This document shows, piece by piece, positions 16,792-28,505 of a DNA stretch of 64,000 bases; the first letter of the stretch is position 1; each line of letters opens with the position of its first letter. Origin of the DNA: Oceanicola sp. D3 (GTDB lineage: Bacteria; Pseudomonadota; Alphaproteobacteria; Rhodobacterales; Rhodobacteraceae); assembly GCF_006351965.1 (NCBI RefSeq), contig NZ_CP040932.1:1116001-1180000 (forward strand), written 5' to 3'. The translations under genes were made by a program, and so were the position numbers. The notes under the pieces are model-generated. The model had not been told where the DNA came from, did no database searches, and saw nothing but the letters and a program-made list of their open reading frames with translations.

Positions 16792-16816
16792 GTGTGTCAC
16801 ACCTGTGTGTCACACC
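16792..16816. promoter_or_regulatory. Tandem GTGTCACAC motifs near the right island end
   Basis: Two palindromic GTGTCACAC cores (16794-16802 and 16807-16815), 13 bp apart, 38 bp inside the right att repeat and immediately upstream of the integrase start. They match the doubled motif at the left end, so they are candidate integrase arm sites that could also autoregulate int. Confidence 0.55.
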
Positions 16817-16854
16817 GCTCTAGTGTTCCGCTACCGCGTTGAACTGTAAAGGGA

Positions 16855-16930
<76 letters not shown>

Positions 16931-17009
16931 GGTGAGGCGGACGTTTAGGGAATCGCGGCGGGGGGATCAAGCGAAAACATCGCCACCCGCCACATTTCCC
17001 GACGTCGCC

Positions 17010-17342
17010 TCAGCTCTCTTCTTCGTCAGACGCAACGTCGGCGATATCGTCGAGCGACACATCGTCGTCGTCGTCATCTTCCAGAACGTCATCGCCGAGA
17101 TCGACATCGCTGTCGTCATCATCATCGTCGTCGAGCACGGCGATATCGGCATCTTCTTCCTCAGTCTCCACAGACTTCGGATCAGGCTTGTCGCCCTTCA
17201 ACGCAGAGCGGGCCTTGCTGCCGGTATCCAGCACCACGACTTCGCCGGTGTAGGGGCTTACGATCGGGTCTTTACCCAGATCATAAAACCGCTTGCCGGT
17301 GGTCGGGCAGACGCGCTTGACGCCCCATTCTTCCTTAGGCAT
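17010..17342 (-). CDS. FYDLN-type acidic protein (TIGR02300-like)
   Basis: 110-residue protein of unknown function found in alphaproteobacteria. The N-terminal third holds the family signature (MPKEEWGVKRVCPTTGKRFY, then DLGKDPIVSPYTGEV), a possible small zinc-ribbon remnant with a single Cys. The rest is an extremely acidic tail with runs of seven and six Asp. The ATG at 17342 is preceded by GTGAGGATTT; the longer frame to 17603 crosses unconserved sequence. It neighbours the tRNA-Ala gene and diverges from the YgjP-type gene. Confidence 0.85.
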   Translation of the reverse strand: MPKEEWGVKRVCPTTGKRFYDLGKDPIVSPYTGEVVVLDTGSKARSALKGDKPDPKSVETEEEDADIAVLDDDDDDDSDVDLGDDVLEDDDDDDVSLDDIADVASDEEES

Positions 17343-17472
17343 CGAAATCCTCACATGCTTCGGGGTTCGAGCGGGGCCAATGCCATGCCCCGGCGGGCCT
17401 GTAAAGGGGGTATCGGCCTTTCTTGCCGGGCGGCGGCGGGCTAGGTTGGTGCAGGGCAAAAGAGGCAGGGGC

Positions 17473-18177
17473 ATGGGCAAGATCACATTGCCGGGGCAGG
17501 GGTCGGGCGAGGCCGAGGTGGAGGTTACGCTGCGGCGCTCGGCGCGCGCGCGGCGATTGTCGCTCCGGGTGTCAGGCGTTGATGGCCGAGTAACGCTCAC
17601 CATGCCGCGCTTTGCGCCCGAGCGGGAGGCCCGCAGCTTTGCGGCCGAGAAGGCCGGATGGATCCGCGACAGGCTGGCCGAGCAGGCCCCCTTTGTGCCA
17701 GTGGAACTGGGCGCGGAGCTGCCGGTTGAGGGGGTGCTGCGCCGTATCGAGGCTGCGCCGGTGCGGCGAATAAGCCTTGAGGCTCAAACGCTTTTGGTGC
17801 CCGAAGGGGCCACCCGCCTGCCCGCACGTCTTGGGGCCTTCCTGCGCGAGATCGCCCGCGAGCGCCTTGCCGAAGCCTCAAGCCGCCACGCCGCCGCGCT
17901 GGGGCGCCCCCACGGCCGCATCACCCTGCGAGATACCCGCTCGCGTTGGGGCTCATGCAGCCATGAGGGCAACCTGATGTACTCGTGGCGGCTCATCCTC
18001 GCCCCGCCGGAGGTGCTCGACTATGTCGCCGCCCATGAGGTGGCCCATCTTGCCCATATGGATCACTCACCGCGCTTCTGGGCCGTCTGCGCCCGGCTTT
18101 GCCCCGGCTATGAGGCACCGCGCCGCTGGCTTCGCCAAGAGGGTGCGGCGCTTCACCGCTATGGCTTCAAGGGATAG
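17473..18177 (+). CDS. YgjP-type (M48-like) zinc metallopeptidase family protein
   Basis: 234-residue DUF45/YgjP-family protein, predicted soluble zinc hydrolase. The zinc motif is HEVAHLAHMDH (His188, Glu189, His192, with His198 as probable third ligand) followed by SPRFW, and it is preceded by the family hallmark TRSRWGSCS (155-163). The ATG at 17473 has AGAGGCAGGGG upstream; the longer frame to 17293 overlaps the FYDLN gene and is rejected. It lies 45 bp before the GntR regulator on the same strand, but that gene appears to have its own operator. No substrate is known to me. Confidence 0.85.
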   Translation: MGKITLPGQGSGEAEVEVTLRRSARARRLSLRVSGVDGRVTLTMPRFAPEREARSFAAEKAGWIRDRLAEQAPFVPVELGAELPVEGVLRRIEAAPVRRISLEAQTLLVPEGATRLPARLGAFLREIARERLAEASSRHAAALGRPHGRITLRDTRSRWGSCSHEGNLMYSWRLILAPPEVLDYVAAHEVAHLAHMDHSPRFWAVCARLCPGYEAPRRWLRQEGAALHRYGFKG

Positions 18178-18204
18178 CCGTTTGCCGTTGACGGGCCGCA
18201 GATT

Positions 18205-18214
18205 CGTGATCACG
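18205..18214. promoter_or_regulatory. GTGATCAC-type operator before the GntR/FCD gene
   Basis: Perfect 10-bp palindrome CGTGATCACG ending 8 bp before the regulator's ATG. The core GTGATCAC is the same as in the paired sites upstream of the suc/odh and sdh operons. Its position implies autoregulation. Confidence 0.6.
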
Positions 18215-18222
18215 GTTGCGCC

Positions 18223-18912
18223 ATGCTAATCCAACCGCCCCCCGCAGATGCCGCCCCTCCCAGCCGTGGTGCTCCCGCGCCCTCCGGTGCCGCGACCGCC
18301 GCGCATGACCGCGTCTACCGCGCCCTGCGTACCCGGATCATGCATGGCGAGCTTCTGCCCGGCCACGCCCTAACCCTCCGGGGTGTCGGCAAAGAGTTTG
18401 GCGTGTCGATGACACCGGCACGGGAGGCAGTGCGGCGGCTGGCAGCGGAAGGGGCGCTAACGCTCTCGGCCTCGGGCCGTGTCTCCACCCCGGTGCTGAC
18501 GAATGACCGGATCGAGGAACTGGCCGCGATTCGTGCGCTGCTGGAGCCCGAGCTTGCCACCCGCGCCCTGCCTCGCGCCCATATCGCGCTGATCGAGCGG
18601 CTGGAAGCGGTCAATGCTACAATCGCCGAGGTCACGGCGCGGGGCGATGCGGCGGGCTACATTCGCGCCAATCTGGAGTTTCACCGCACGCTTTACCTGC
18701 GGGCTCAGGCCCCGGCGATGCTGGCTCTGGCCGAAACCGTCTGGCTCCAGCTGGGGCCGACCATGCGGTTGCTCTATGACAGGCTGCGGCGCACCGAGGT
18801 GCCGCGCCACCACCGGCTGATCGTGGCGGCGCTGAAGGCGGGCGACGAGCCGGGCCTGCGACTGGCGGTGCGCTCGGATGTAACGGGCGGCCTGCGGATG
18901 CTGGCCAGCTGA
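18223..18912 (+). CDS. GntR-family transcriptional regulator (FadR/FCD subfamily)
   Basis: 229-residue regulator. A winged helix-turn-helix occupies about residues 28-95 (VYRALRTRIMHGELLPG, then LTLRGVGKEFGVSMTPAREAV and LAAEGAL). An all-helical FCD ligand-binding domain spans about 105-220, with His residues in NLEFHRTLYLRA and RHHRLIVAALKAGD that usually bind a metal with a carboxylate ligand. No Shine-Dalgarno precedes the ATG, and a palindromic CGTGATCACG lies 9-18 bp upstream, so the message may be leaderless and self-repressed. The same core palindrome marks the suc/odh and sdh promoters, suggesting that this protein controls TCA-cycle genes. Confidence 0.85.
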   Translation: MLIQPPPADAAPPSRGAPAPSGAATAAHDRVYRALRTRIMHGELLPGHALTLRGVGKEFGVSMTPAREAVRRLAAEGALTLSASGRVSTPVLTNDRIEELAAIRALLEPELATRALPRAHIALIERLEAVNATIAEVTARGDAAGYIRANLEFHRTLYLRAQAPAMLALAETVWLQLGPTMRLLYDRLRRTEVPRHHRLIVAALKAGDEPGLRLAVRSDVTGGLRMLAS

Positions 18913-18927
18913 GGGCGCGGGCGGCGC

Positions 18928-19773
18928 TCAGAGGCTCCGCAGCATGCCCTGCATCTCAAGCGCGGAGATGCCCAGCGAAGCGGCCAGCCGGGCCAGAAAG
19001 CCCTTTTCCGAGTGGCTGATCGTGCCATCCGACACAGTCACCATCAGCGCCCCGCGCATCAGGGTTTCGCGCTGTCGGGCATCCAGCCCCTCACCGAAAG
19101 CCTTGAAGTCATCGTCCGAAACCTTGGTGCCCGCCATCCCGATGAGCTGCTCGATCTGGTCGGGCGAGTAGGCTGAGCCGGTCAGTTTTTCGCTGGCGAA
19201 GGCGATCAGCTTCACCTCTTCCGGGTCCACCACGCCATCGGCCTTTGCCGCATGGCACATCACGTCCAGCACCCGCTGGGCAAAGCCGCCCGCGCCTGTC
19301 ATCGCATTGCGGCGACGGCGGCGCCCGGCGGCACGGAGCATCTTGAGCAGGCCGAACAGCCCGAAGGTTGCGCCAAGAGCGGCAGAGCCGGCGAAGCCTG
19401 TCACAAGCTGGGCGGTCTGCATTTTTGGCTCGGCGGGCAGGCCTGCGGGCACGTCGCCGGCCGCAATCATCCGCTCCAGCCGGGCGGTATCGACCGGAAC
19501 GAACCGCTCACCATTGCAACCGTCATAGGAAAGCGCGTAGCCGTTCATGCTGCGCCAGAACCCGATCTGAAAGATGTGATGCTTGGTGCTGAGGTGGCAT
19601 AGCGCCATTGCATTGCCGTTGCCCGAGCTGATGTTCGTCGGTGCGACGAAGTGCAACTGCTGGCTCTCCATCCAGATCGCCCCACCGCCACGGCGGGCCT
19701 GGGCTTCATCCGAACTGGCCGTCAGGGCCAGGGCGGCGGTAGCCGCAACTATCCCGAACTTGCGCATCGACAT
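18928..19773 (-). CDS. Exported or membrane protein with C-terminal TerB-like domain
   Basis: 281 residues. A signal peptide (FGIVAATAALALTASSDEAQA) is followed by a Cys-containing region with GGAIWMESQQLHFVAPTNI. A transmembrane segment lies near residues 120-145 (VTGFAGSAALGATFGLFGLLKML) with an Arg-rich stop-transfer RRRRR. The C-terminal domain resembles TerB/DjlA helical bundles (VMCHAAKADGVVDPEEVKLI and VSDGTISHSEKGFLARLAASLG). The TerB part would lie in the cytoplasm if the Arg run is inside. It converges on the GntR gene with 15 bp between them. Function unknown. Confidence 0.7.
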   Translation of the reverse strand: MSMRKFGIVAATAALALTASSDEAQARRGGGAIWMESQQLHFVAPTNISSGNGNAMALCHLSTKHHIFQIGFWRSMNGYALSYDGCNGERFVPVDTARLERMIAAGDVPAGLPAEPKMQTAQLVTGFAGSAALGATFGLFGLLKMLRAAGRRRRRNAMTGAGGFAQRVLDVMCHAAKADGVVDPEEVKLIAFASEKLTGSAYSPDQIEQLIGMAGTKVSDDDFKAFGEGLDARQRETLMRGALMVTVSDGTISHSEKGFLARLAASLGISALEMQGMLRSL

Positions 19774-19872
19774 GTCCTCTCGCTTTACTCAACAATCCGG
19801 GCTCTTTGGCCCATTCCTTGCCATAAGCGTTAACAGCCGATTTGGGCGGGCGTGGGGCGCAACTTGAGCACG

Positions 19873-19901
19873 AAAAAGGCCGCGGTGCTGCCACCGCGGC
19901 C
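19873..19901 (-). terminator. Intrinsic terminator after lpd
   Basis: Perfect 10-bp stem GGCCGCGGTG/CACCGCGGCC (19878-19887 with 19892-19901) followed, in the leftward direction, by TTTTT. It lies 22 bp beyond the lpd stop and probably ends the suc-odh-lpd transcription unit. Confidence 0.85.
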
Positions 19902-19922
19902 CTGTTTCAGCGGGGATGTGCC

Positions 19923-21317
<1,395 letters not shown>

Positions 21318-21338
21318 GGGGTCTCCTTTGCGGGGGTG

Positions 21339-21710
21339 TCAGGGGGCGTTGCCGCCCTCGGGCAGCGGTGTGCCCTGATGAAAGCGGGCCTGCCACCCAT
21401 CGGGCGTTTCGGCCCAGAGGGTGGAGCGGGCGGCCCATTGGGTCTCGTCCGGGTAGCGGGTCTCAGAGGTATAGGTAACAAGCGCCACGCCGGGGGCAAC
21501 CTCACGCGCCTCAAGCCCGTGTAACGCAACCTTTGAAGGGCGGCCCTCCGAAGTATCCGTCAGCAGCTCTTCGCGGGTATAGCGGCGGCCCGAACGCGCC
21601 AGCTCAAAAAAGTCGGGCGCCAGAAGCCGCTCAATCTCGGCTCGGTCATAGCCCGAAGCGGCCGACCAGATCGCCTCTTCCAGCGGGGGAAGCGCGGCAA
21701 GATCGGTCAT
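21339..21710 (-). CDS. SnoaL/DUF4440-like small protein
   Basis: 123-residue cone-fold (NTF2/SnoaL-like) protein. EEAIWSAASGYDRAEIERLLAPDFFELARSGRRYTREELL and ARSTLWAETPDGWQARFHQGTPL follow the DUF4440 pattern. Enzyme or ligand function cannot be told. Its ATG at 21710 overlaps the stop of the upstream membrane gene (ATGA), and it lies 21 bp before lpd. It is part of a three-gene coupled set inserted between odhB and lpd. Confidence 0.75.
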   Translation of the reverse strand: MTDLAALPPLEEAIWSAASGYDRAEIERLLAPDFFELARSGRRYTREELLTDTSEGRPSKVALHGLEAREVAPGVALVTYTSETRYPDETQWAARSTLWAETPDGWQARFHQGTPLPEGGNAP

Positions 21711-22135
21711 CGCGCCACCTCTCCTGCAAGCGCGCCACTGCGAAAGAGGTGCCATGCAAACCACGCCAGTGCGATGGTCGCGGTCACTTCCACTGCCGAA
21801 ATCACGCTGACCAGCGGCGCAAACCAAAAGCCCGCCGCTGCTGCCATGGTCGCGCGGATCAGCATCAACAGGAAGCCGCAGAGCAGCCACGTGAGCGGCA
21901 GCACCACGGCCCGCCGAGCGGGCAGGGCGGCGGAGAGGGCCAGCAGGGTGAGGGCGGGCAGCATGGCCAGCACGGCGAAGATCAGCAGCCACGGCTGAAA
22001 GCCGCCGCCCGAAAAGGTGCCAAGCGCCAACACGCCCGAGGTAGAGACCAGCCCTAGCGTAAACCCGCCACGGCGCAGGGCATCGGCGGTTTCGGGTGCA
22101 AAGGCGAGGGTTTCGGCGCGTGTGAGGAGGGTCAT
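21707..22135 (-). CDS. Small integral membrane protein, unknown function
   Basis: 142 residues with about four hydrophobic helices (GFTLGLVSTSGVLALGTF, WLLIFAVLAMLPALTLLALSA, VVLPLTWLLCGFLLMLIRA, VISAVEVTATIALAWFAW). No family recognised. Four-base ATGA overlaps join it to the zinc-ribbon gene upstream and the SnoaL-like gene downstream, so the three are translated together. Confidence 0.7.
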   Translation of the reverse strand: MTLLTRAETLAFAPETADALRRGGFTLGLVSTSGVLALGTFSGGGFQPWLLIFAVLAMLPALTLLALSAALPARRAVVLPLTWLLCGFLLMLIRATMAAAAGFWFAPLVSVISAVEVTATIALAWFAWHLFRSGALAGEVAR

Positions 22136-22323
22136 GGGGCAAGCTCCATCATATCTGCGCTACAGGATGGGCAGTGCAGCGCTTCCGCCGATTTGCGGAA
22201 CGGGCCAACCTTGAACAGCCTTTTGCGCCGTTCTCCTGCGGGTGTTCGCTCGTTGAGATACTTCACCTCGCCGGAAAAACCGCAGGCCGCGCAGGTAAGG
22301 GTTGTTGGAGTGAGCCAGGCCAT
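22132..22323 (-). CDS. Small zinc-ribbon protein
   Basis: 63 residues with two CxxC pairs (CAAC near residue 11 and CPSC near residue 51), a likely single zinc ribbon, plus a basic centre (RTPAGERRKRLFK). It is the first gene of the coupled set zinc ribbon - membrane protein - SnoaL-like protein. Function unknown. Confidence 0.65.
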   Translation of the reverse strand: MAWLTPTTLTCAACGFSGEVKYLNERTPAGERRKRLFKVGPFRKSAEALHCPSCSADMMELAP

Positions 22324-22336
22324 CGCGCTTTCTACC

Positions 22337-22386
22337 GGTGGGTTTCGCCCACCCTACAGAGTCCTGCAGGGTGGGCGAAACCCGCC
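22337..22386. repeat. Long intergenic palindrome after odhB
   Basis: Arms of 19 nt, GGTGGGTTTCGCCCACCCT (22337-22355) and AGGGTGGGCGAAACCCGCC (22368-22386), one mismatch, 12-nt loop. It resembles REP-type palindromes common between roseobacter genes and may act as a message stabiliser or partial terminator between odhB and the zinc-ribbon gene. Confidence 0.7.
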
Positions 22387-22391
22387 ATGCC

Positions 22392-23954
<1,563 letters not shown>

Positions 23955-23957
23955 TGA

Positions 23958-26924
23958 TCAGTTTCCTTCAATTCCGAGCGCCTCGTTCACGAGGGCTTCC
24001 TGTTGTGCTTTGTGCTGCGAGGCGAGGCCGGTGGCCGGAGAGGCCGAGGTGGCCCGTCCAACATAGGCTGGGCGACCGTACTTTGCCTTGATCCGGCCCA
24101 GCACCCATTCGATGTTCGGTTCGATATAGCTCCACGCGCCCTGGTTCTTGGGCTCTTCCTGGCACCATACCATCTCTGCTCCCTTGAACCGCTCCAGCTC
24201 CTTGACGAGGCTGATCGCGGGGAAGGGGTAAAACTGCTCGACACGCAGCAGGTAGACATCGTCGATCCCGGCAGCATCGCGCGCTTCGAGCAGATCGAAG
24301 TAGACCTTGCCCGAGCACATCACCACGCGGCGGATATTGTCGTCGGCCACCAGCTTGGTGTCGGAGTTGCCATGTTCGGCGTCATCCCACAGCACCCGGT
24401 GGAAGCTGGACCCGGTGGTAAACTCTTCCCGCCGGCTCACCGCCATCTTGTGCCGCAACAGCGACTTGGGCGTCATCATGATGAGCGGCTTGCGGAAGCT
24501 GCGGTGAATCTGGCGGCGCAGGATGTGGAAGTAGTTGGCCGGTGTCGTGCAGTTGGCGACGATCCAGTTGTCTTGCCCGCACATCTGCAAGAAGCGCTCC
24601 AGCCGCGCCGAAGAGTGCTCCGGCCCCTGGCCCTCGTAGCCATGCGGCAACAGGCAAACGAGGCCCGACATCCGCAGCCACTTGCTTTCACCCGAGCTGA
24701 CGAACTGGTCGAACATGATCTGCGCGCCGTTGGCAAAATCGCCAAACTGCGCCTCCCAGAGCACCAGCGCATTGGGTTCGGCCAGCGAGAAGCCGTATTC
24801 GAAGCCCAGCACCGCATACTCCGAGAGCATGGAGTCGATCACCTCATACCCGGCCTGACCGGCGCGGATATGGTTGAGCGGATAGTAGCGCTCTTCCGTC
24901 TCCTGATTGACGAAGGCCGAGTGGCGCTGCGAGAAGGTGCCGCGCGTGCTATCCTGCCCGGCGAGCCGCACCGGGTAGCCCTCGGTGAGCAGCGAGCCAA
25001 AGGCCAGCGCTTCGCCGGTCGCCCAGTCGATGCCCTCACCCTTTTCGATCATCTGAGCCTTGGCGCCCATCATCCGCTGCACTGTCTTGTGCAGCGCATA
25101 GCCCTCGGGCGCGGTGGTCAGCGCCTTGCCGACCTCGGTGAAGGTCTCTTCGGCAATCGCCGTCTCGCCGCGCTGATACTCTTCGCCGCGCCGGTCGAGG
25201 TGTGACCAGCGGCCATCCAGCCAGTCAGCCTTGTTGGGCTTGAAGTTTTTCCCGGCTTCAAATTCGTCATTCAGGTAGCTTTGGAAGGCCGCCTTCATGT
25301 CTTCGATCTCGCCCTCGGGAATGAGGCCATCCTTCACCAGCCGCTCGGTGTAGAGGCTCAGGGTCGTTTTGTGGCCCTTGATCCGCTTGTACATGATCGG
25401 GTTGGTGAACATCGGCTCGTCGCCTTCGTTATGGCCGAAGCGGCGATAACAGAAGATGTCGAGCACCACGTCCTTGTGGAACTTCTGGCGGAACTCGGTG
25501 GCCACCTTGGCGGCATGCACCACGGCCTCCGGGTCATCGCCGTTCACGTGGAAGATGGGCGCCTCCACCATCAGCGCGATGTCGGTGGGGTAGGGCGAGC
25601 TGCGCGAGAAATGCGGCGCGGTGGTGAAGCCGATCTGGTTGTTCACCACGATATGGATGGTGCCGCCGGTGCGGTGGCCGCGCAGGCCGGAAAGGCCAAA
25701 GCACTCGGCCACCACGCCCTGGCCGGCAAAGGCCGCATCGCCATGCAGCAGGATCGGCAGCACCTGGGTGCGCTCCTTGTCGCCCAGCTGGTCCTGCTTG
25801 GCGCGCGCCTTGCCCAGCACCACCGGGTTGACCGCCTCAAGGTGGCTGGGGTTGGCGGTGAGCGAAAGGTGCACGCTGTTGCCATCAAACTCACGGTCCG
25901 AGGAGGCGCCAAGGTGATATTTCACGTCGCCCGAGCCATCCACGTCTTCCGGCTTGAAGCTGCCGCCCTGAAATTCGTTGAAGATTGCGCGATAGGGCTT
26001 TGCCATCACATTGGCCAGCACCGAGAGACGGCCCCGGTGGGGCATCCCGATCACGATCTCCTTTACGCCCAGCGAGCCGCCGCGCTTGATGATCTGCTCC
26101 ATCGCAGGCACCAGCGCCTCGCCGCCATCAAGGCCAAAGCGCTTCGTGCCCATGTACTTCACGTGCAGGAACTTCTCGAAGCCCTCGGCCTCGACCAGCT
26201 TGTTCAAAATCGCCTTCCGCCCCTCGCGGGTAAAGGCGATTTCTTTGCCGAGCCCCTCGATGCGTTCCTTCAGCCAGGAGGCTTCTTCGGGGTTGGAGAT
26301 ATGCATGTATTGCAGCGCGAAGGTGCCGCAGTAGGTGCGGCGCACGATGTCGATGATCTGGCGCAGCGAAGCAAACTTCAGGCCCAGCACCTGGTCGATG
26401 AAGATTGGCCGGTCCATGTCGGCATCGGTAAAGCCGTAGCTCTTCGGGTCCAGCTCGGGGTGGGGCGTCTGGTCCTGCATGCCCAGCGGGTCGAGATCAG
26501 CCACCAGATGGCCACGGATCCGATAGGCGCGGATCAGCATGAGCGCGCGGATGCTGTCGAGCACGGCGGTGCGGATCGCCTCTTCATTCACCGGCGCGGC
26601 CTGTGCGCCAGCCGCATCCTTGATCTTCTTCGCGGCGCCCTTGCCCTCGGGCGTGGCCTCTGCCGGCCACTCGCCGGTGAGTGCGGCTGTCAGCTCATCC
26701 CCCGGCACCGGCGGCCAATCGCCCCGCGCCCAAGAGGGGCCCTTGGCCTCGGCCTTCACATCGGTCTCGCCGTCACCCAGCTGCCGGAAAAACTCGGCCC
26801 ATGCGCCATCAACCGAATTCGGATCATCGGCGTATTTGGCGTAAAGCTGTTCGAGGTAGGCGGCGTTATGCCCCTGCATGAAGCTGGAGGCATGGAAAAG
26901 GTCGTTGGGGCTTTGGTCGGTCAT
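23958..26924 (-). CDS. odhA: 2-oxoglutarate dehydrogenase E1 (thiamine-diphosphate dependent)
   Basis: E1 of the 2-oxoglutarate dehydrogenase complex, decarboxylating 2-oxoglutarate and succinylating the OdhB lipoyl group. The 988-residue product has the N-terminal binding segment (SSFMQGHNAAYLEQLYAKYADDP) and GMPHRGRLSVLANV. The ThDP/Mg site is represented by HGDAAFAGQGVVAEC and VNNQIGFTT, and HEGDEP and a C-terminal transketolase-like domain (LPHGYEGQGPEHSSARLERFLQ) follow. Long open frames on the opposite strand are GC-codon shadows. It sits between sucD and odhB in the leftward TCA operon. Confidence 0.96.
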   Translation of the reverse strand: MTDQSPNDLFHASSFMQGHNAAYLEQLYAKYADDPNSVDGAWAEFFRQLGDGETDVKAEAKGPSWARGDWPPVPGDELTAALTGEWPAEATPEGKGAAKKIKDAAGAQAAPVNEEAIRTAVLDSIRALMLIRAYRIRGHLVADLDPLGMQDQTPHPELDPKSYGFTDADMDRPIFIDQVLGLKFASLRQIIDIVRRTYCGTFALQYMHISNPEEASWLKERIEGLGKEIAFTREGRKAILNKLVEAEGFEKFLHVKYMGTKRFGLDGGEALVPAMEQIIKRGGSLGVKEIVIGMPHRGRLSVLANVMAKPYRAIFNEFQGGSFKPEDVDGSGDVKYHLGASSDREFDGNSVHLSLTANPSHLEAVNPVVLGKARAKQDQLGDKERTQVLPILLHGDAAFAGQGVVAECFGLSGLRGHRTGGTIHIVVNNQIGFTTAPHFSRSSPYPTDIALMVEAPIFHVNGDDPEAVVHAAKVATEFRQKFHKDVVLDIFCYRRFGHNEGDEPMFTNPIMYKRIKGHKTTLSLYTERLVKDGLIPEGEIEDMKAAFQSYLNDEFEAGKNFKPNKADWLDGRWSHLDRRGEEYQRGETAIAEETFTEVGKALTTAPEGYALHKTVQRMMGAKAQMIEKGEGIDWATGEALAFGSLLTEGYPVRLAGQDSTRGTFSQRHSAFVNQETEERYYPLNHIRAGQAGYEVIDSMLSEYAVLGFEYGFSLAEPNALVLWEAQFGDFANGAQIMFDQFVSSGESKWLRMSGLVCLLPHGYEGQGPEHSSARLERFLQMCGQDNWIVANCTTPANYFHILRRQIHRSFRKPLIMMTPKSLLRHKMAVSRREEFTTGSSFHRVLWDDAEHGNSDTKLVADDNIRRVVMCSGKVYFDLLEARDAAGIDDVYLLRVEQFYPFPAISLVKELERFKGAEMVWCQEEPKNQGAWSYIEPNIEWVLGRIKAKYGRPAYVGRATSASPATGLASQHKAQQEALVNEALGIEGN

Positions 26925-26999
26925 CTGAGCACCTGACAGGTTGAAGGCCGCAGGCGGAGGAGCCCGCCGGCGGCCAGTTTTGGCGTATGTTGCGCGGCC

Positions 27000-27881
27000 C
27001 TAGCCAATCGCCTTCAGCACGGCTTCACCGAGGCCAGCAGGGCTGTCGGCCACCACGATCCCGGCGGATTTCATCGCTTCGATCTTGTCTTCCGCGCCGC
27101 CTTTGCCACCGGCAACAATCGCACCGGCATGGCCCATGCGGCGGCCCGGAGGGGCGGTGCGGCCGGCGATGAAGCCAGCAGTCGGCTTCCAGCGGCCCTT
27201 CTTCTTCTGTTCGGCGAGGAACTCGGCGGCCTCTTCCTCGGCGGAGCCGCCGATTTCGCCGATCATGATGATCGATTGGGTCTCGTCATCGTCCAGGAAC
27301 ATGTCGAGCACGTCGATATGCTCGGTGCCCTTGATCGGGTCGCCGCCGATGCCGACGGCGGTGGACTGGCCGAGGCCCGCATCCGAGGTCTGCTTCACCG
27401 CCTCGTAGGTCAGCGTGCCGGAGCGGGAGACAACGCCCACCGAGCCGCGCTTGTGGATGTGGCCGGGCATGATGCCGATCTTGCAGGCGTCAGGGGTGAT
27501 GACACCGGGGCAGTTGGGGCCGATCAGGCGGCTCGAAGAGCCTTCCAGCGCGCGCTTCACCGCCATCATGTCGAGCACCGGAATGCCCTCGGTGATGCAA
27601 ACGATCAGCTCCATCTCAGCGTCGATCGCCTCAAGGATCGAGTCGGCAGCAAAGGGCGGCGGCACGTAGATGACGGAGGCGTTCGCCCCGGTCTCGTGCT
27701 TGGCCTCATGCACCGAGTTGAAGACCGGCAGGTCAAGGTGGCTCTGCCCGCCCTTGCCCGGCGTTACGCCGCCAACCATCTTGGTGCCATAGGCAATGGC
27801 CTGCTCGGAGTGGAAGGTGCCCTGCGAGCCGGTGAGGCCCTGACAGATTACCTTTGTGTTTTCATCGACGAGAATGGCCAT
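27000..27881 (-). CDS. sucD: Succinyl-CoA synthetase, alpha subunit
   Basis: Alpha subunit of succinyl-CoA ligase, carrying the phosphohistidine. The 293-residue product shows the CoA-binding Rossmann start ([20 protein letters not shown]), [10 protein letters not shown], a [10 protein letters not shown] loop and the active-site [12 protein letters not shown], with His as the phosphorylated residue. It pairs with SucC, but the two genes are separated by three short genes for exported proteins instead of being adjacent. It is followed by odhA. Confidence 0.95.
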   Translation of the reverse strand: MAILVDENTKVICQGLTGSQGTFHSEQAIAYGTKMVGGVTPGKGGQSHLDLPVFNSVHEAKHETGANASVIYVPPPFAADSILEAIDAEMELIVCITEGIPVLDMMAVKRALEGSSSRLIGPNCPGVITPDACKIGIMPGHIHKRGSVGVVSRSGTLTYEAVKQTSDAGLGQSTAVGIGGDPIKGTEHIDVLDMFLDDDETQSIIMIGEIGGSAEEEAAEFLAEQKKKGRWKPTAGFIAGRTAPPGRRMGHAGAIVAGGKGGAEDKIEAMKSAGIVVADSPAGLGEAVLKAIG

Positions 27882-27944
27882 CGGTGTTTTCCTTGCTTCT
27901 GTGTCAGTGCGCCGCCACGGGCGTCTGGGTGTTGTGTGTCATGC

Positions 27945-28502
27945 TCATCGCGGGATCACCGCGAAGGCGTTGAGGCGAAAGACGCCCGGGCCCATCGAGC
28001 CGATCATCACCGCTTCTGGCGGCTCCATCGCGCCTTCAATCACATATTCGCGCCGGTCGTTCCGATGACCCTTGGGGATCATGGCAAAGTGGCCTACGGC
28101 TGGCATCTCTTCCAGCACCTTCCCGCCCGAGATCGCAATGCCCTCTCCGCCCGGCGCTAGGTCAAGAAATTCGGCTTCAACCGGTTCCACAGGCTCTTGC
28201 CCGGCAATCCCGCCAACCTGCTGCACCATGCAATCGCGCATTTCGCTCTGTGCGCCGTAACGGTATCCGCCGGTCACCAAAAAGTCGCCTTCACCGGTGT
28301 GATAGGTAATCCACGAGCCATCTTCGGTTTGCGCAAATACCTGTTCGCCATTAGGCCCGGGCACCTTGGCCACCTCGCGCAGAGCCTCGATCCCTTGCAT
28401 TGCCGGGCGGCAGTAGGCGTCGAACAGCTCGAAGGCGCGGGGCACATCGACAGCGGCGCTTGCCGGGGCTGCGGTGAGCAGGAGGAGGACGACGGCGCGC
28501 AT
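27945..28502 (-). CDS. Exported protein of unknown function (between sucC and sucD)
   Basis: 185 residues with a short signal peptide (MRAVVLLLLTAAPASA). The mature part has two Cys (DAYCRPAM and MRDCMVQQV) likely to form a disulfide, and no recognised family. Three bases separate it from the upstream exported-protein gene, so the genes 29018-29620, 28506-29018 and 27945-28502 form one translationally linked set in the suc operon. Confidence 0.7.
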   Translation of the reverse strand: MRAVVLLLLTAAPASAAVDVPRAFELFDAYCRPAMQGIEALREVAKVPGPNGEQVFAQTEDGSWITYHTGEGDFLVTGGYRYGAQSEMRDCMVQQVGGIAGQEPVEPVEAEFLDLAPGGEGIAISGGKVLEEMPAVGHFAMIPKGHRNDRREYVIEGAMEPPEAVMIGSMGPGVFRLNAFAVIPR

Positions 28503-28505
28503 GTC

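Noticed and set aside
24003-26936. Very long open frames antisense to odhA and odhB
   Set aside because: High-GC genomes produce long antisense frames; the His/Leu/Gly-rich translations are typical shadows of the enzymes on the other strand.
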